DNA of 64,000 nucleotides from Cinnamomum chago (GCA_038049695.1 CP142454.1:21522501-21586500), one strand, 5' to 3'. Positions 11,287 through 23,191 are shown, counted from the first letter of the stretch. Numbers and translations: made by a program. Notes: a model not told the origin generated them from the letters alone.

Positions 11287-12945
11287 GCCTTTGGAAAACT
11301 CTTTGGTGTTGGGCCTGTTGGCCCCCCCCAGCCTTTGGATAATTTCTTCACAGGCCTGCCATTTTATGGGTTGGGCTTCAACATGTTTTAAAACTGGCCC
11401 CCCCCCCCCCCCCAGGTTTTTCATCTTTCTCTAAAACTCATCAATCATCATGCCTTGGCCCCCACCCCACTCCACCCCTTTTATCTTTCGAAGAAAACCT
11501 CTCCAGACTGTCTCAACTCTCAAGCCCTAACCCCCTGCAGTCTTCATCTCTTCCTTCTTTGTCTTGCACGCCATCTTCTCTATCACTCTATGTCCAGGCG
11601 TCCAGCATTTTCAAGAAATCAAAAATCAAGATCCTCTTGCTTTGAAGAAGAACGATTCTCAGTTGTGCCCTCGCTATTGGGTATGTGATTTCTTCATCAT
11701 CTCAACATCTCTTTTATGTTCAAATGTGCAGCAAATAGCAATGTTGTTGGTTACAATTGAAAAAAAAAGTAGATTTTGATGTCATTGATGTTTGTAAGTT
11801 TGTTATTTGATTGTGCAACATTTTATTATGGTTTTAGGGATTTTTTTTGTTTTTTATTTTGATCACTGATGCACTGTTCTTGACTTCTTGTATATATATA
11901 TTTTTGGAGTGGTAGGCCGTAGGTTCTTAGAGGTTTTATTTGGTTCAGTTTGTCCTTATTTTGTTTTGATAGAACTTGGAATGGAGTTGATGTTGCTTTT
12001 TCGTTTTTAGTGCTTCAGTCTTGCCGTCTTGGGATTTCTACAGACTACAGCACCCATTTTTAGTGAGTTTGGGATTTTAGGCAGATTCCTGGGGTGCTCT
12101 GTTTTTACATCATTGCTTTCTTCTTGGGTATTTCATTATTTGGTTGAAGTGGATTTGGGGGTTTTAGTGATTTTGGGTTTTTAAGATTCAATCTGCAGCT
12201 ATCTGTTGTGGCAATCTCTTTGAATTTAGGCAGGGTTTTGCTGGGTTTTAGGGATTTAACAATACTGGGATTTGAGTTGGGATTTTGGAGTTGGGTTTTG
12301 TTCCCATTCTGCAACATTTCTCATTTCACTCTGGGATTTAGGGATTTCCCTCAATTGGCAAAAATCCTCAAAAGGAAGACAATTTGATTGTAGACCTTGA
12401 ATCTAATTTTAGGACTAGAGACATGGAAAAAATAATAATAAAAGCTTGCCAACATCTTAAAATTATAAAGCAGCAACAGCCATCAAGAATCATGCTTCAG
12501 ATTCCTTATAACCCAATAAAACCTTTGTCAAGAGTGACTAGAGGAGCACAGAAAAGTTGCCCCCATCCTACTTTCTTCATTTTTTATTAATAAAAGATAC
12601 TCAAATCCACAACCTCAACCTCAAGATTATAATAGTCAACACATTCCACTATCCATATGGGCTCTTGGCTAAGCTGTGTGCTTCTTTTAAGTCACTAAAG
12701 GATAAAATCTGGATATGGTAAGATGCCCCTTAAACCATGCAGAAGAAGAGTAGGATGATACAGATAACCCATGCTTCCAAAATGGCAAAAAAAAATCTAG
12801 TGCCGAATTGATTCCAAAGAAAAAAAATGGAATAATGAAAAGAACAAAACCCAAGCTTCAAAAAGCCATGAAAAGAGAGAATCTGAACTATGTCAAATAG
12901 AAGTGAGAAATCCAACCTTCATTTCTTTTGCTACTATGATCTGCT

Positions 12946-12947
<2 letters not shown>

Positions 12948-12989
<42 letters not shown>
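12948..12989. repeat. (GA)n microsatellite inside the hAT leader
   Basis: About 20 GA dinucleotides in the 5' non-coding part of the hAT element. Confidence 0.9.
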
Positions 12990-12991
<2 letters not shown>

Positions 12992-13321
12992 AAGTATAGG
13001 TGCTTGTTTGAAAGAAAAGTAAGAAAGCCCCATGTCCATCTGATGATTTATATGAGAGGGTGAAAAGTACTACTCAAGTCTTTTGGCTACAGAAGAATAG
13101 AGAAGTAAGAAGAGAAAATAGTTTCTAATTCATATTTGGTGTTTACAAAATATGTGGGTGTGCATCTCAATATTCAAAGTAGACAAGGGAAAATAGTTTC
13201 TAATTCATATTTGGTATTTACAAACTATGTGGGTGTGCTTCTCAATATTCATTTTGAGACAATGAATACTTTTTATTTGATTTTGGACATATAATAAATA
13301 TGATTTTTATTTGATTTGTAG

Positions 13322-15757
13322 ATGGGAAAGTCATCTACAATTGATGGATTTTTTAAAAGAAAAAATCCTCAAAACTCAGAAGCCAATGCATCATTGTCGG
13401 CCTCTAACGTTGATACTCCAATTTCTGAAGATCGTCCTACAAAATCACAAAGAACTGAAACCAACCAAGTTGATATTAGTTCATTAGAGCGTGATCCAGG
13501 ATTGCGTCCACAAATATGGGAATATGATGTTAATCAGCGTGATGAAATTCGACGGAAGTACATTAAGGTTGGTCCATACCAACCTATGCTTTCAAAGTAT
13601 CCGAAATCTGGATCAACAACTCATCTTCGTAGCTTTCAACCTTCGTGGTTCAAGCTATTTCCTTCATGGTTGGAATATTCTCCAGAGAAAGATGCTATTT
13701 TTTGTCTACCATGCTATCTTTTTAATAAGCAAACTGGACTTGTTTCGCAAAATGCATTCACTCTTACTGGATTTAAGAATTGGAAGAAAGTTAAAGATGG
13801 CAAATCTTGTGCTTTGTTGAGTCATGTGGGGAAGGATCCTAACTCTCCTCATAAAGTTGCTGAGAAATCATGTGAAGACTTGATGAATCAATCTCAACAC
13901 ATACAGAAAGTACTTGACAAATTCACTTCGGAAGAAATTGCAAACAATCGACTACGACTTACGGCTTCAATTGATGCAGTCCGATGGCTTACATTTCAAG
14001 GTTGTGCTTTTAGAGGCCACGATGAAAGTCATAGTTCAATCAATCGTGGAAATTATATTGAAATGTTGAATTTGTTGAGTTCTTATAATGAGAAAGTTGC
14101 AGGAGTTGTGTTAGATAAAGCTCCAAAAAATGCTTCTTACACATCACCAATGATCCAAAAAGAAATTCTACATGTTTTTTCAACCAAAGTGAAGAAGATA
14201 ATTCGTGAAGAAATTGGTGACGCAAAATTTTGTATAATGGTTGACGAAGCTCGTGATGAGTCAAAGAAGGAGCAAATGGCTATAGTTTTGAGATTTGTCG
14301 ACAAAGATGGCTTTGTGCGAGAGGGCTTTTTTGGGCTTGTTCATGTCTCCAACACTGCAGCATTGACCTTAAAAAATGAGATATATGCTGTATTGTCTTA
14401 TCATAATCTGGATATTCAGAATATTCGAGGGCAAGGATACGATGGTGCAAGCAATATGCGGGGTGAGTGGAATGGATTACAAGCTTTGATTTTGAATGAT
14501 TGTCCATATGCTTACTATGTTCATTGTTTAGCACATCGCTTGCAATTGGCGTTAGTTGCAGCATCAAAAGAAGTTATTCCAATTTATCAATTTTTTACTA
14601 AATTGACTTCAATTGTCAATATTGTTGGCGCTTCATGCAAGCGTAGTGATGAGTTAAAAGTTGCTCAAGCTGCTGAAATTGCACATTTGATTGCCATTGA
14701 TGAGCTCGAGAGTGGGAGAGGACTTAATCAGATTGGTTCTTTACAACGGGCAGGAGATACCCGTTGGAGTTCTCACTTGAAATCAGTTACTAGCTTGATA
14801 AAGATGTTTAGTCCAACATGTACAGTTCTAATTAACATAATTGAGGAAGGAACTACTCTTTCTCAACGAGGAGATGCAGACTCAGCTTACGAGGCAATGA
14901 CTTCATTTGAATTTGTCTTCATCTTGCATCTCATGAAAGAAATCATGGAGATCATTGAATTACTTTGTCAAGCTTTGCAATGTCAATCTCAAGACATCTT
15001 AAATGCCATGCATCTTGTTTCATCTACTAAAGCACTTATTCAAAAATTGAGAGATGTTGGGTGGGATGCTTTACTTACCAAGGTGAAATCTTTTTGTGAG
15101 GCACGCAATATAGATGTCCCAGATATGAATGCTCGTTATGTTGCAAGACGAGGTCGAGCCCGCCATCAACCAGATGAGTCTACAATTGAGCATCATTATC
15201 GAATAGAAATTTTTTATGCTGCAATTGATTCTCAATTACAAGAATTAAATGATCGGTTTAGTGAGCATGCAGTAGAGTTGCTTATTCTTAGCTCAGCTTT
15301 GGATCCTCGAAACGCACGTGAATCTTTTAGAGGCGATGATATTTGCAAGTTGGTAGACAATTTTTATCCTCAAGACTTCACAGAAAATGAGAAAATGCAA
15401 TTGAGAATGCAACTTCACCATTATGAGTATAATGTAGTTCGACATTCGGACTTTCAAAAATTGTCAACTATTTCTGATCTGTGTCAATGGTTGGTGAAGA
15501 CTAGAAGATCAACAGTTTACCAACTTGTGTTTAGAGTGATTGAACTTGTGCTTACTCTTCCAGTTTCTACTGCAACTACTGAACGATCATTTTCAGCCAT
15601 GAATATTGTCAAAACTAGGCTTCGCAACAAAATGGAGGATGATTTTCTCTCAGACTCTTTGATTGTGTACATTGAAAAAGAAATTGCTGAGAAGCTTAGC
15701 ACAGAATCAATCATTGACGATTTTCGAGATTTGAAAGAACGTCGAGTTCCATTTTGA
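13322..15757 (+). CDS. hAT-family transposase (TTF-zinc-finger / DUF4371 type)
   Basis: An uninterrupted 811-residue protein, near full length for this family. After a short N-terminus (MGKSSTIDGFFKRK), a TTF-type zinc-finger region spans about residues 100-185 (Cys128, Cys131, Cys163, His168 are candidate ligands). A DUF4371/RNase-H-like core follows. Candidate acidic residues are Asp308 (MVDEARDES), Asp374 (GYDGASNM) and Glu754 (TTERSFSAM); the conserved HCLAH motif is at 401-405 and RW at 481-482. The C-terminal hAT dimerisation domain is at about 725-790. Plant databases often label such proteins zinc finger MYM-type protein 1-like. The flanking TIRs and TSD show it is the element's own transposase. 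With no stop or frameshift it may be active and could move the related MITEs in this window. The start was chosen as the first ATG after an AG acceptor-like site. Confidence 0.95.
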   Translation: MGKSSTIDGFFKRKNPQNSEANASLSASNVDTPISEDRPTKSQRTETNQVDISSLERDPGLRPQIWEYDVNQRDEIRRKYIKVGPYQPMLSKYPKSGSTTHLRSFQPSWFKLFPSWLEYSPEKDAIFCLPCYLFNKQTGLVSQNAFTLTGFKNWKKVKDGKSCALLSHVGKDPNSPHKVAEKSCEDLMNQSQHIQKVLDKFTSEEIANNRLRLTASIDAVRWLTFQGCAFRGHDESHSSINRGNYIEMLNLLSSYNEKVAGVVLDKAPKNASYTSPMIQKEILHVFSTKVKKIIREEIGDAKFCIMVDEARDESKKEQMAIVLRFVDKDGFVREGFFGLVHVSNTAALTLKNEIYAVLSYHNLDIQNIRGQGYDGASNMRGEWNGLQALILNDCPYAYYVHCLAHRLQLALVAASKEVIPIYQFFTKLTSIVNIVGASCKRSDELKVAQAAEIAHLIAIDELESGRGLNQIGSLQRAGDTRWSSHLKSVTSLIKMFSPTCTVLINIIEEGTTLSQRGDADSAYEAMTSFEFVFILHLMKEIMEIIELLCQALQCQSQDILNAMHLVSSTKALIQKLRDVGWDALLTKVKSFCEARNIDVPDMNARYVARRGRARHQPDESTIEHHYRIEIFYAAIDSQLQELNDRFSEHAVELLILSSALDPRNARESFRGDDICKLVDNFYPQDFTENEKMQLRMQLHHYEYNVVRHSDFQKLSTISDLCQWLVKTRRSTVYQLVFRVIELVLTLPVSTATTERSFSAMNIVKTRLRNKMEDDFLSDSLIVYIEKEIAEKLSTESIIDDFRDLKERRVPF

Positions 15758-16875
15758 TAGATGATTGAGTTGAAATGTACTAAGAAACAATTATTTCACG
15801 ACTTTTCTTTGCTTATATTTTGTTAAGGTTGAATAGGTACTGGTTTCAATATTCATGTAAAATTTAGTCTTGAATCGTAATATATTTTTCATGCTTGAAC
15901 TTACAACTATGTCCAAATAGATACTGGTTTCAATTTTCATGTAAAATTTATTCTTGAATCGTAATATAATTTTTATGGTTGAACTTACAACTATGTCAAA
16001 AGGAAATTTTAAAATATGATAGTTATAATAATTGGTGAAATTACATTTTATTCAAGTTTTGGCCCCCCCCAAGATGAAATCCTGGCTCCGCCCCTGTGAG
16101 CAGTGTTTGTGGCAGTAGCTTAAGACGTCTGTGCAACGGCACAAAGGAGGATGGGACCGATTGCACATGCAGTCCTTGCAGGACGAGTGGCAATATGACG
16201 TTATATCCAGGCATCGACACTGTGAAGGATTTGAACTGGCGCAGTGGCAGTACTCACAGCATGGCTCTCTCTCCATCATCACTCCACCATCACCTGCCAT
16301 GGAATGGAATACCAAATCACTTTGTTTGGACATAGTAAAATGAATGTGCTCTCTGCATTAGTAATAGCTTTTTTAAGCCGAAGCTACCAAATTTTTTTCA
16401 CCCAAAAAGTTGGGTTTGGAAGTGAGGAAAGTGAAAAAGAGTTTCCCAGTGAATGGAGAAATCTAGAGGGTTGAAGGATCTAATGGTAATTGTTTACGAC
16501 TAGTGATATATGGGGACTTAAAATCAATCTATCCGTCTCACACCCACTGCCCCATAACGTCGCTAGCCCAAGTTTTGACACCTATTCGAATAATTTGGGT
16601 GTGAAAAATTTATATATATGTGCAAAGGAAGGTCCCATTTAGAAATTTCTTTTTCCAAACTTCCCCATGATCGTGGTGGCCTTATACAAGGTCATCTGTA
16701 GGAGAGATTTCAAAATATATGTTATGTCCAATACCATTATTAAATACTTGTTGAGGTTTCCTTTTTCATTTCTTTTTTTAATCCCACCAAGTGATGAAAA
16801 GTCCACCTGAAATGCAACGAAAGGGCAAAGCAGGTGAAATGCTTTGAAACCCAGGCTATAAAGAAAATGTATGTG

Positions 16876-17245
16876 TAGGTTCGTAAACGAGTCGGTTCCG
16901 GTCCGGGCCTATGGTGGATCCGGAACCGAAACCAGTAAGGAAAAGGTGGAACCGGTTTTTTTAGGTTCGGAACCGTTTCGGAACCGGAACCAAAATCATA
17001 TATGGGACGGGTTTGGATCCGGGTTCAGATTTAAGTAGAGAATGATATTAGAACAATATGATTTTTAGAATATATTTTTGAAAATTAAGGTAATATATCG
17101 GGTCTCGGATCCACGGGTCCGAACCAAGGTGGAACCGGACCCGGACCCATTTACTTATAGGGGTCTAAATAAGCACTCAGACCCGATTTTTAACAGGTCG
17201 GAACCTCCCGATAATTTGATAATCGGATACCCATTTACATCCCAA
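16876..17245. mobile_element. Small hAT-like MITE in intron of BBI copy B
   Basis: About 370 bp flanked by the 8-bp repeat TGTATGTG (16868-16875 and 17246-17253). The ends TAGGTTCGTAAACGAGT and, in reverse complement, GGGATGTAAATGGGT are imperfectly inverted. The interior is full of GGTTCGGAACCG-like inverted motifs. A relative in opposite orientation lies at 52221-52602. Confidence 0.8.
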
Positions 17246-17914
17246 TGTATGTGCCTTGCTGCATGTGTAGAGAGAGTCAACACTCACCGGTTTTATTAAA
17301 GTTTGCGTCGGCTTTAAGAGCCAGGGAAGAACTGGCAGGGCCGGTTCTGATTTTTTCAGGGCCCAGGGCAAGAGTAAAAGTTAGGCCTCTTCAGCCATCA
17401 TATATGATAATATCATTGGTGGGCTCCACTGATGTGAAAAATTGGCAGTCGGTTGATGATGCCCAAGTATAACTATTTAAAAAAAAAAAAAAAAAAACTC
17501 AGACCAGAATTTAAGCATCATATATGGGGAATAAAAAATCATTGGTGGGCCCCAATAACAGATGAGAAGAACGGGTGAAGGGCTGAAAGCTTGATGATCT
17601 GTTTGTAAAAAAAAAAAGCCCCAAATCATCCCAACGCTAGACCAGATTCTCCCAGAATTTCAGCCATCAAATATAAAATATCATTGGTGGGCCCCACTGA
17701 TGGATGCTCAAATCAGTGATGCAATAAGCACTCTCAGATGATTTGATAATGGGTCTATTGATGCCCAGGACGATGAAATTCATTGGATGAGCCCTGCCCC
17801 CACCAAATGATTGAAAAGAAAATAAAATGTAGAAGCCAGAAGGAGAGGGATTTTGGGCCCCCCCTGAAAAATGGGCCCTGGGCAAGGGCACTTACAGCCC
17901 CTGTTCAGGGCCGG

Positions 17915-19017
17915 GCTTGTTTTTGTTAATTATGAGGAAAAGCAGAGAGGATTCCTCTATGAGGATTGTTACCAAACGTGCGGTAACCATCTATGTTGTG
18001 GATTCCTCGTTGTTTTTCCTTGCTTACGAGGAAAATCCAAGTTTGGCGATGGTTGCCTTGCCACCCTATAAGAGGAATCCTCAAAATACGGACAAAGTCC
18101 TCATAAGCGTGTAGAATGAATGTGGAACCTCCCACATCGCATCCTGGAAATGCACGCCCACGCTGATTTGCGGATGAATAGTGACTCAGGTGGTAAAATA
18201 GAGGTTATCGCCTTTTGCTTTTGGAAACACATTTTATGAGTCCCACAATCATGATCTGAACCATTAATAATGTTTATAAGGTCTAAAACCGGTAGTAAAT
18301 GAGAAATCAGTTGTTGATTTCTCATATATTTTGAGATATTTTTATAAGATCTCAAACAGTTTGATCATGTGTTTTGGACTTCTGTGGGGCCCATTTTAAA
18401 AATCCAAACCGTCCAGGCCCTTAGGTCTTGTTTGGTACTTTACTAATACTATCAAAGTCAAGTAAAGTTTTCATTTTCCGGACAAGATGTCGCATCAAAT
18501 GTACTTTATTCAAAACTCCCCTATCTTTTTCATACAAAAAGTCAAAAAGCAACTACCTTTATCTACTAAAATACACAAAAAAACTCTACTTTTTCATACA
18601 AAAAGTCAAAAATATTCCATAACAAACAACTAAAAAAAATACTATTATAACTCACTTATATTTTATTCTTTCTTCAAAATTAACTTTACTTGACTCAACT
18701 ATATTAGTAGAGTTTGGTTGTCTGATTCCTTTATGGATAACGAGAAAATTGAAGAACAAGGATGACTGTTGATTACCCATACAATACCTCTTCAGATGAA
18801 CGGTAACAAGTTCAAGTTGGTTTCAGAGAACAACGCATGCCAATACCCCGTTTGGCTGTGGAACCCTTTCTTATTGGTCCCATTTGGTTGATCTGAACCA
18901 TTAATCTTCTTAGTAAGTTATGAAACGGTCATGTGGTCAATTTTCAACCTTTGATTTGCCATATATTTTGAGATATTTACAAAAAAAGTCCACCAAAAAA
19001 ACTAATTTTGATTTGCC
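17915..19017. mobile_element. Nested insertion with 9-bp target duplication
   Basis: It is bounded by CAGGGCCGG at 17906-17914 and 18018+1000 (18018 plus 1000 gives 19018-19026). The 9-bp duplication fits a Mutator-like element. The interior shares phrases with the elements at 24674-25536 and 28763-29824 (GGATTCCTC, GATCTGAACCATTAAT, TTGAGATATTT). A smaller MITE-like block occurs at 18424-18722 inside it. Confidence 0.65.
18424..18722. mobile_element. MITE, GTTTGGTA... family, copy 1
   Basis: The left end TTGTTTGGTACTTTACTAAT, the right end TAGTAGAGTTTGGTTG and the interior (AAAAAGTCAAAAAGCAACTA) match the better preserved copy at 19372-19646. Confidence 0.6.
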
Positions 19018-19160
19018 CAGGGCCGGCCCTGAGAACTGGCAAGGAAAGCCACAAGGTTAGCCAACACAAACAGGCCAGAAATCCTCATCATCTTCATACC
19101 ACTATAGTAAACAATATCTAACCCACCGAGGCCTTGTAACTGAGCTGCTCATACTACTAC

Positions 19161-19246
19161 CCTATTTATAGGCATTGGTGACGAACCAAAGATTGCCACT
19201 TTCACTCTCGTGAAAACTGCATACCATGCACTATCAACTACACGTG
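19161..19246 (-). promoter_or_regulatory. TATA box and G-box of BBI copy B
   Basis: On the minus strand TATAAATAGG (19161-19170) lies about 65 bp upstream of the ATG at 19097, and a perfect CACGTG (19241-19246) lies 75 bp further up. The same arrangement recurs in front of copies C and D, which supports both calls. Confidence 0.7.
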
Positions 19247-19371
19247 GGAGATTTTGCAGCAGCTAGGGCCTAGAGTTGTACATAAAATCACAACTATCAA
19301 ACAATTTCAGGTTTTTAATTATGAAGTTTTGAAGTTGATGGAGGAATGTTGTGCCCGTTGATATTCTTTCT

Positions 19372-19646
19372 GTCCGTTTGGTAATTTTACTAATATAGTC
19401 AAGTTAAACATCCCATCAAAAGCACTTTTTACCAAAATTCTCTCCATCTTTTTCAAAGAAAGTCAAAAAGCAACTATATTTACTCACTAAAAGACAAAAA
19501 AAATCCATTTCCCTATACAAAAAGTCAAAAATATTCCATCACAAACAACTAAAAACAAATTACCATCATAACTCACTCATATTTTATTCATTCTTTTCAT
19601 TTCACTTCACTCCACTTTATTTTAAAAGTAAATTACCAAATGGGCC
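19372..19646. mobile_element. MITE, GTTTGGTAATTTTAC family, copy 2
   Basis: The left end CCGTTTGGTAATTTTACT and right end GTAAATTACCAAATGG form inverted repeats. At about 275 bp and AT-rich it fits a non-autonomous DNA element. Confidence 0.75.
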
Positions 19647-22620
19647 ATACAGGTTATAAGTTCATCTACTTTGGTAGCTCGAACTCGTAAGAAACTTGGG
19701 ATCATCTCAAACCAGACTGCCCAAAATAAATGTTTTTTTAATCATACATATAGTTTTCAAGATTTATTTTATTTTGTATTATTTTTCTATGTTCGGCGAC
19801 TATTTAAAAGATCGGCGTAGGGAAGCTTGAGTGTGTTGGCAAGCTTTCAATAAATGTCACTCTAAGAAAAGTTGAGCCTCAAATTAACCACCTATAGACT
19901 ATATGTTTAATATTAAAAAAATTAATTGTTTCACACTAAACCAAGTCCCAATATTGGAATAAAAATAGGAGATAACTTGTAGAAGAGGTGGCCACATATT
20001 TTATGCAGTATATGTTCTAATATTAATAGATTTCATTGAAGAGTCTCTTGAATTTCTTATGAGTCTGGGCCACAATTTGGTGACAGCTCTCGCCTTCTTC
20101 TATTTATACATGATTACACCTTTATTTATTTGAAAACCTTGGCTAACCACCTTGATCATCATTCACAATGGAGTCCCACACATTTTTTAATTCAGGGCCC
20201 CTTTGGGTTACAGGCTTAAAGCCGCATGAGATCCTGATTTGTCTGCCATATATAGCTTTCTGTATATACCCCGCCGCGTGTGAATGGGAATTTGAATTGT
20301 CTACTGTTCCTTTTTAAGCATTTCTTCTGTTGTTATTGTATGTGGCAACAAACAACTTTCGTCGATTTGTAGGAGCTGTGGCTTTTGTTGGGCATGTTGA
20401 GTCATTTTTTTCACACCAGAATAGGATGGCAGCTGGGCCTCTGGGTCCACATGGGAGCATAACAATCATCAGAATATTGGTTTTTTTTTTTTTCCTTTTT
20501 ACTCTCCTGGATTGGGTAAGGATCAATCCTGATGCATGTGTGTGAAACTAAGGTACCAATACCACTCTTATCGCAAAAAGAAAAAAAGAATAAAAATGTG
20601 ATATTGAAAAGTATTTATACTTTCTCTACTAATGTCTCGAGATTTTGGTATGAATGGTTAGCTGAAATAAACTTAATAAGTGCCAATGATATTCAAGTGT
20701 GCTGGCTGCATTTGGCATTTTATCTTGTCTCTCAATGAGTATCCTTATTCTGGATGAAAAGTCGGAAGTGTGCCAAGCTTTGTATAATCTGTTGTGCACG
20801 GAGGCGAATTCAAACACTCAATGCAATTCCAACACTGGCTTCACTAAGATTTGACTTCAACCAAGGCTATCCACTGTTAGGTTAATGATAAAAGTAGGTG
20901 GTTAAAGTAAAAAAAAAACATGATTAATTAATGTACGGTTAATTCAAACACTCAGTTTATTTTGGACGAAAGTCCGAGTCAAATGTAGGGTTGGCTCTGC
21001 CAAGTCAAATATAAGTAATTCATGATTGAGGTAAGGTGGCCATTCATTTTAAAATGATTGAGTGAAATGTCATAAATTTACTAATTTTAACTTATTATAA
21101 TTAATACATGTAAATACATATAAGGTAATATTCATGCACATTCGGACCATGCACAATGCAGGCTGCTGCGGTCCACCTGCACCCTCCAGATCATGGGACA
21201 TGGGGGGATGGAATGATGTACTCATGATGGGATTACATATAAAAAAATGGAGTCAATTACATGTCTCTAACCCTTTGGCCCGCAAGTTTAGTGACTTTAT
21301 ATTAAAGAGAAAAATTGAACCCCTATCCAATCCATTTGATAGGTTCTGACCCTAGGGGAGATATTGTGCACAGTCTTAGGGCAAATTTTATAAGTATTTG
21401 ATCTATTTTATAAGTATTTTAAAAGATTTTAAAAAAATGACTCCTGAGTCGTCAAGTTTATAAATATTTGATCTATTTTATAAGTATTTTAAAATATTTT
21501 AAAAAAAATTGACTCTTGAGTTGTCAAGTTGAATCTCTCCAAGTCAATATTTTAGAGCTGGATGAGTTTAGTCCGGGTCAAAAGTTTTTCATCCTTGGAT
21601 AACTTTAGCCACTAGTCTGTTGTAATTGTTGGTCCCAAACCCGAGTGAAATATGAGCTAATTTACATTAGTAGGTTGACAATGAGCATAATAAAACTTGT
21701 CAAACACCAACCCGAATTTTGAAGAAATAGAAATCACGTAACTAATCTCAACATAGTCAACCTACTATGATGATTAAAATGATGATATCCCACAATTTAT
21801 TTAGGGAAAGTCTAACCGTGGCCCTTACTTTTGGTAGATTGTGGTCGTCAATGTACGGTACCTTACCATACGTGGACTGGCCACCAACTTCTTCCAACTT
21901 TATAGATCCACCATTAATCTAGACAGAGTCATCTTGTTCCTGGTTCCTGGTTCCGCCATTAATGATATTTTAAGGAAGACTAGCAACAAAAGCACGTGCT
22001 TAGAAGCCCAAGCAAAAAATAAATAAAAAAAAATAGTGTTTTATTTAATTTTCTTTATAAAAAAATGATTGGCAACAAAAAAAAAAATAAAAAAAAATCA
22101 AACATCGTGTGTGCCATTTCATAGTGAATCACATATATTAATACGTTCAAATTCCACAATCAAATGGCTGAATAAAGAATTTATAAGAATGAAAAGAAGA
22201 GATCTAATACATGCTAATTAAGCCCTTGCTAAGCCAAATGAGGCTCAGGCTTGGATAAAATGGTATTTTTTAAGATGACTCTAATAACAAATTTTACCAT
22301 GTGCATAGTAATAAATTGAAAGTTTTGAGGCTTCCTTGAGGTTTTACTGGGTATAAAATAAATAAAAAATAAAAAAGTTGTACTATTAAAAGTTTTCTTA
22401 AAATTCTCTGATTTATTGAATTAGCTATTTAAGCTTTCTTTGTAATTGCTTAAAATCCAAATTGATATATTTATCAACTCCCCTGGATTTACTGGCCGTT
22501 CCGACATACACCCTAAAAATTAAAAAGCCCAAGTGAGAATTACTCACCATGAAGAGAAATGAGCAGTGTTGAATCCACCTAACAAACTCACCATAAGATC
22601 CATCACAAACATAATCATCA
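19647..22620. other. Gene-free stretch
   Basis: AT-rich DNA with no supportable coding region or RNA gene. A 72-bp tandem duplication lies at about 21390-21533 (two copies of TTTATAAGTATTTGATCTAT and flank, differing at a few bases). Confidence 0.6.
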
Positions 22621-22629
22621 TAATGACCA

Positions 22630-22760
22630 CGATTTGCTCTCGGAAGCTAATGGTTCAAAACTGCGCTTCCACACTGGGGTCACATGGGATTTACACAGCT
22701 CTCTCCCAGGCCCGAAGGGATTAGTCCAGCCCAAAGGGCTGGGACACCCTCCTATATCCT
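22630..22760 (+). mobile_element. Diverged tRNA-derived SINE, copy 1
   Basis: It contains GGTTCAAAACTGCGCTTCC (B-box-like), CCCGAAGGGATTAGTCCAGC and CCCAAAGGGCTGGG, in the same order as the young SINE at 23261-23465. The A-box end and poly-A tail are degraded. Confidence 0.75.
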
Positions 22761-23019
22761 AGAAATTGAAATCCAATCCATTAAAATAAAATCACCTTAT
22801 ATTCAAATATCATATCCAAAAAGAGATCCTCCAAGAACGGCTACAATAACAGCAAAAATGAAATAACTTGTAATTTTGCACTCATCAAACTCTGCCCTCT
22901 TTCCCTTGGCATCACCCACGAAACCTCCTGCCATTGCAGATCTCCTACAATGGACAACACTTTTCAAAAGAACCCAATAAGTTCAACAAAGAAGTAAACT
23001 AATATATATATATATATAT

Positions 23020-23188
23020 GGAAGTTTCAAGTGCATCTATCCCTCACCATAGGGTGATGATACTTTTCCTTTTTGCACATGAAGACAAGGAAGTGTACTT
23101 CATCCTATGTACTTGAATTTATACTTGAAAATTCCCAATTATGAAAATATCCCTCACCCTATAGTGAGGGATGGATGCACTTGAAACT

Positions 23189-23191
<3 letters not shown>
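23020..23191. mobile_element. Fold-back MITE within TA repeats
   Basis: The left arm GGAAGTTTCAAGTGCATC with CCCTCACC(A)TAGGGTGA and the right arm TGCACTTGAAACTTTC are inverted copies. Both sides are (TA)n tracts, so the element inserted into TA-rich DNA or duplicated TA. It is 172 bp with no coding capacity. Confidence 0.8.

Larger units (their letters stand above)
11235..16096 (+). mobile_element. Complete hAT transposon with intact transposase
   Basis: The 5' end CAGTGGCGGAACCA and the reverse complement of the 3' end, CAGGGGCGGAGCCA, are imperfect terminal inverted repeats. An exact 8-bp target-site duplication TGAGCAGT flanks it (11227-11234 and 16097-16104), as expected for hAT. The length is 4862 bp. 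The 5' part carries long poly-C runs (11258-11285 and 11400-11414), a duplicated GCCTTTGG segment and about 2 kb of leader ending in an AG directly before the transposase ATG, suggesting a 5' UTR intron. It inserted in the last coding part of BBI copy B. Confidence 0.95.
17336..19031. mobile_element. Composite hAT element in exon 1 of BBI copy B
   Basis: It begins CAGGGCCGGTTCTGA and ends GGGCCGGCCCTG, flanked by an exact 8-bp duplication AGAACTGG (17328-17335 and 19032-19039). About 580 bp (17336-17914) match a hAT-type element also seen at 54090-54660 in reverse. The right part (17915-19017) is a nested insertion flanked by a 9-bp copy of CAGGGCCGG. There is no transposase. Confidence 0.9.
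11206..19097 (-). pseudogene. Bowman-Birk inhibitor copy B, divergent, split by two hAT elements
   Basis: Exon 1 starts at ATG 19097 and encodes MKMMRISGLFVLANLVAFLA, a signal peptide. It is interrupted by a 1.7 kb hAT element (17336-19031), resumes at 17335 and ends at a strong GTGAGTG donor after 17288. The intron (16294-17287) holds a MITE. Exon 2 runs 16293-16105, is interrupted by the 4.86 kb autonomous-type hAT (11235-16096), and finishes at 11234-11206 with TGA. With both insertions and one copy of each TSD removed, the frame and splice phase are preserved (106 bp, then 218 bp), giving about 107 residues with 14 cysteines in the BBI spacing. Loop 1 is CASSNPSQC (P1 Ser, unusual PSQ) and loop 2 CNRSHPPLC (P1 Arg, trypsin type). 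TATA (19161-19170) and G-box (19241-19246) are upstream. It looks like a gene lost only by recent insertion. Confidence 0.9.

Noticed and set aside
11237-11434. Proline- and glycine-rich frames near 11240-11420
   Set aside because: They are translations of poly-C runs in the hAT 5' end.
13322-15757. Domesticated cellular zinc finger MYM-type gene
   Set aside because: Exact TIRs and an 8-bp TSD surround it, so it is a transposon gene.
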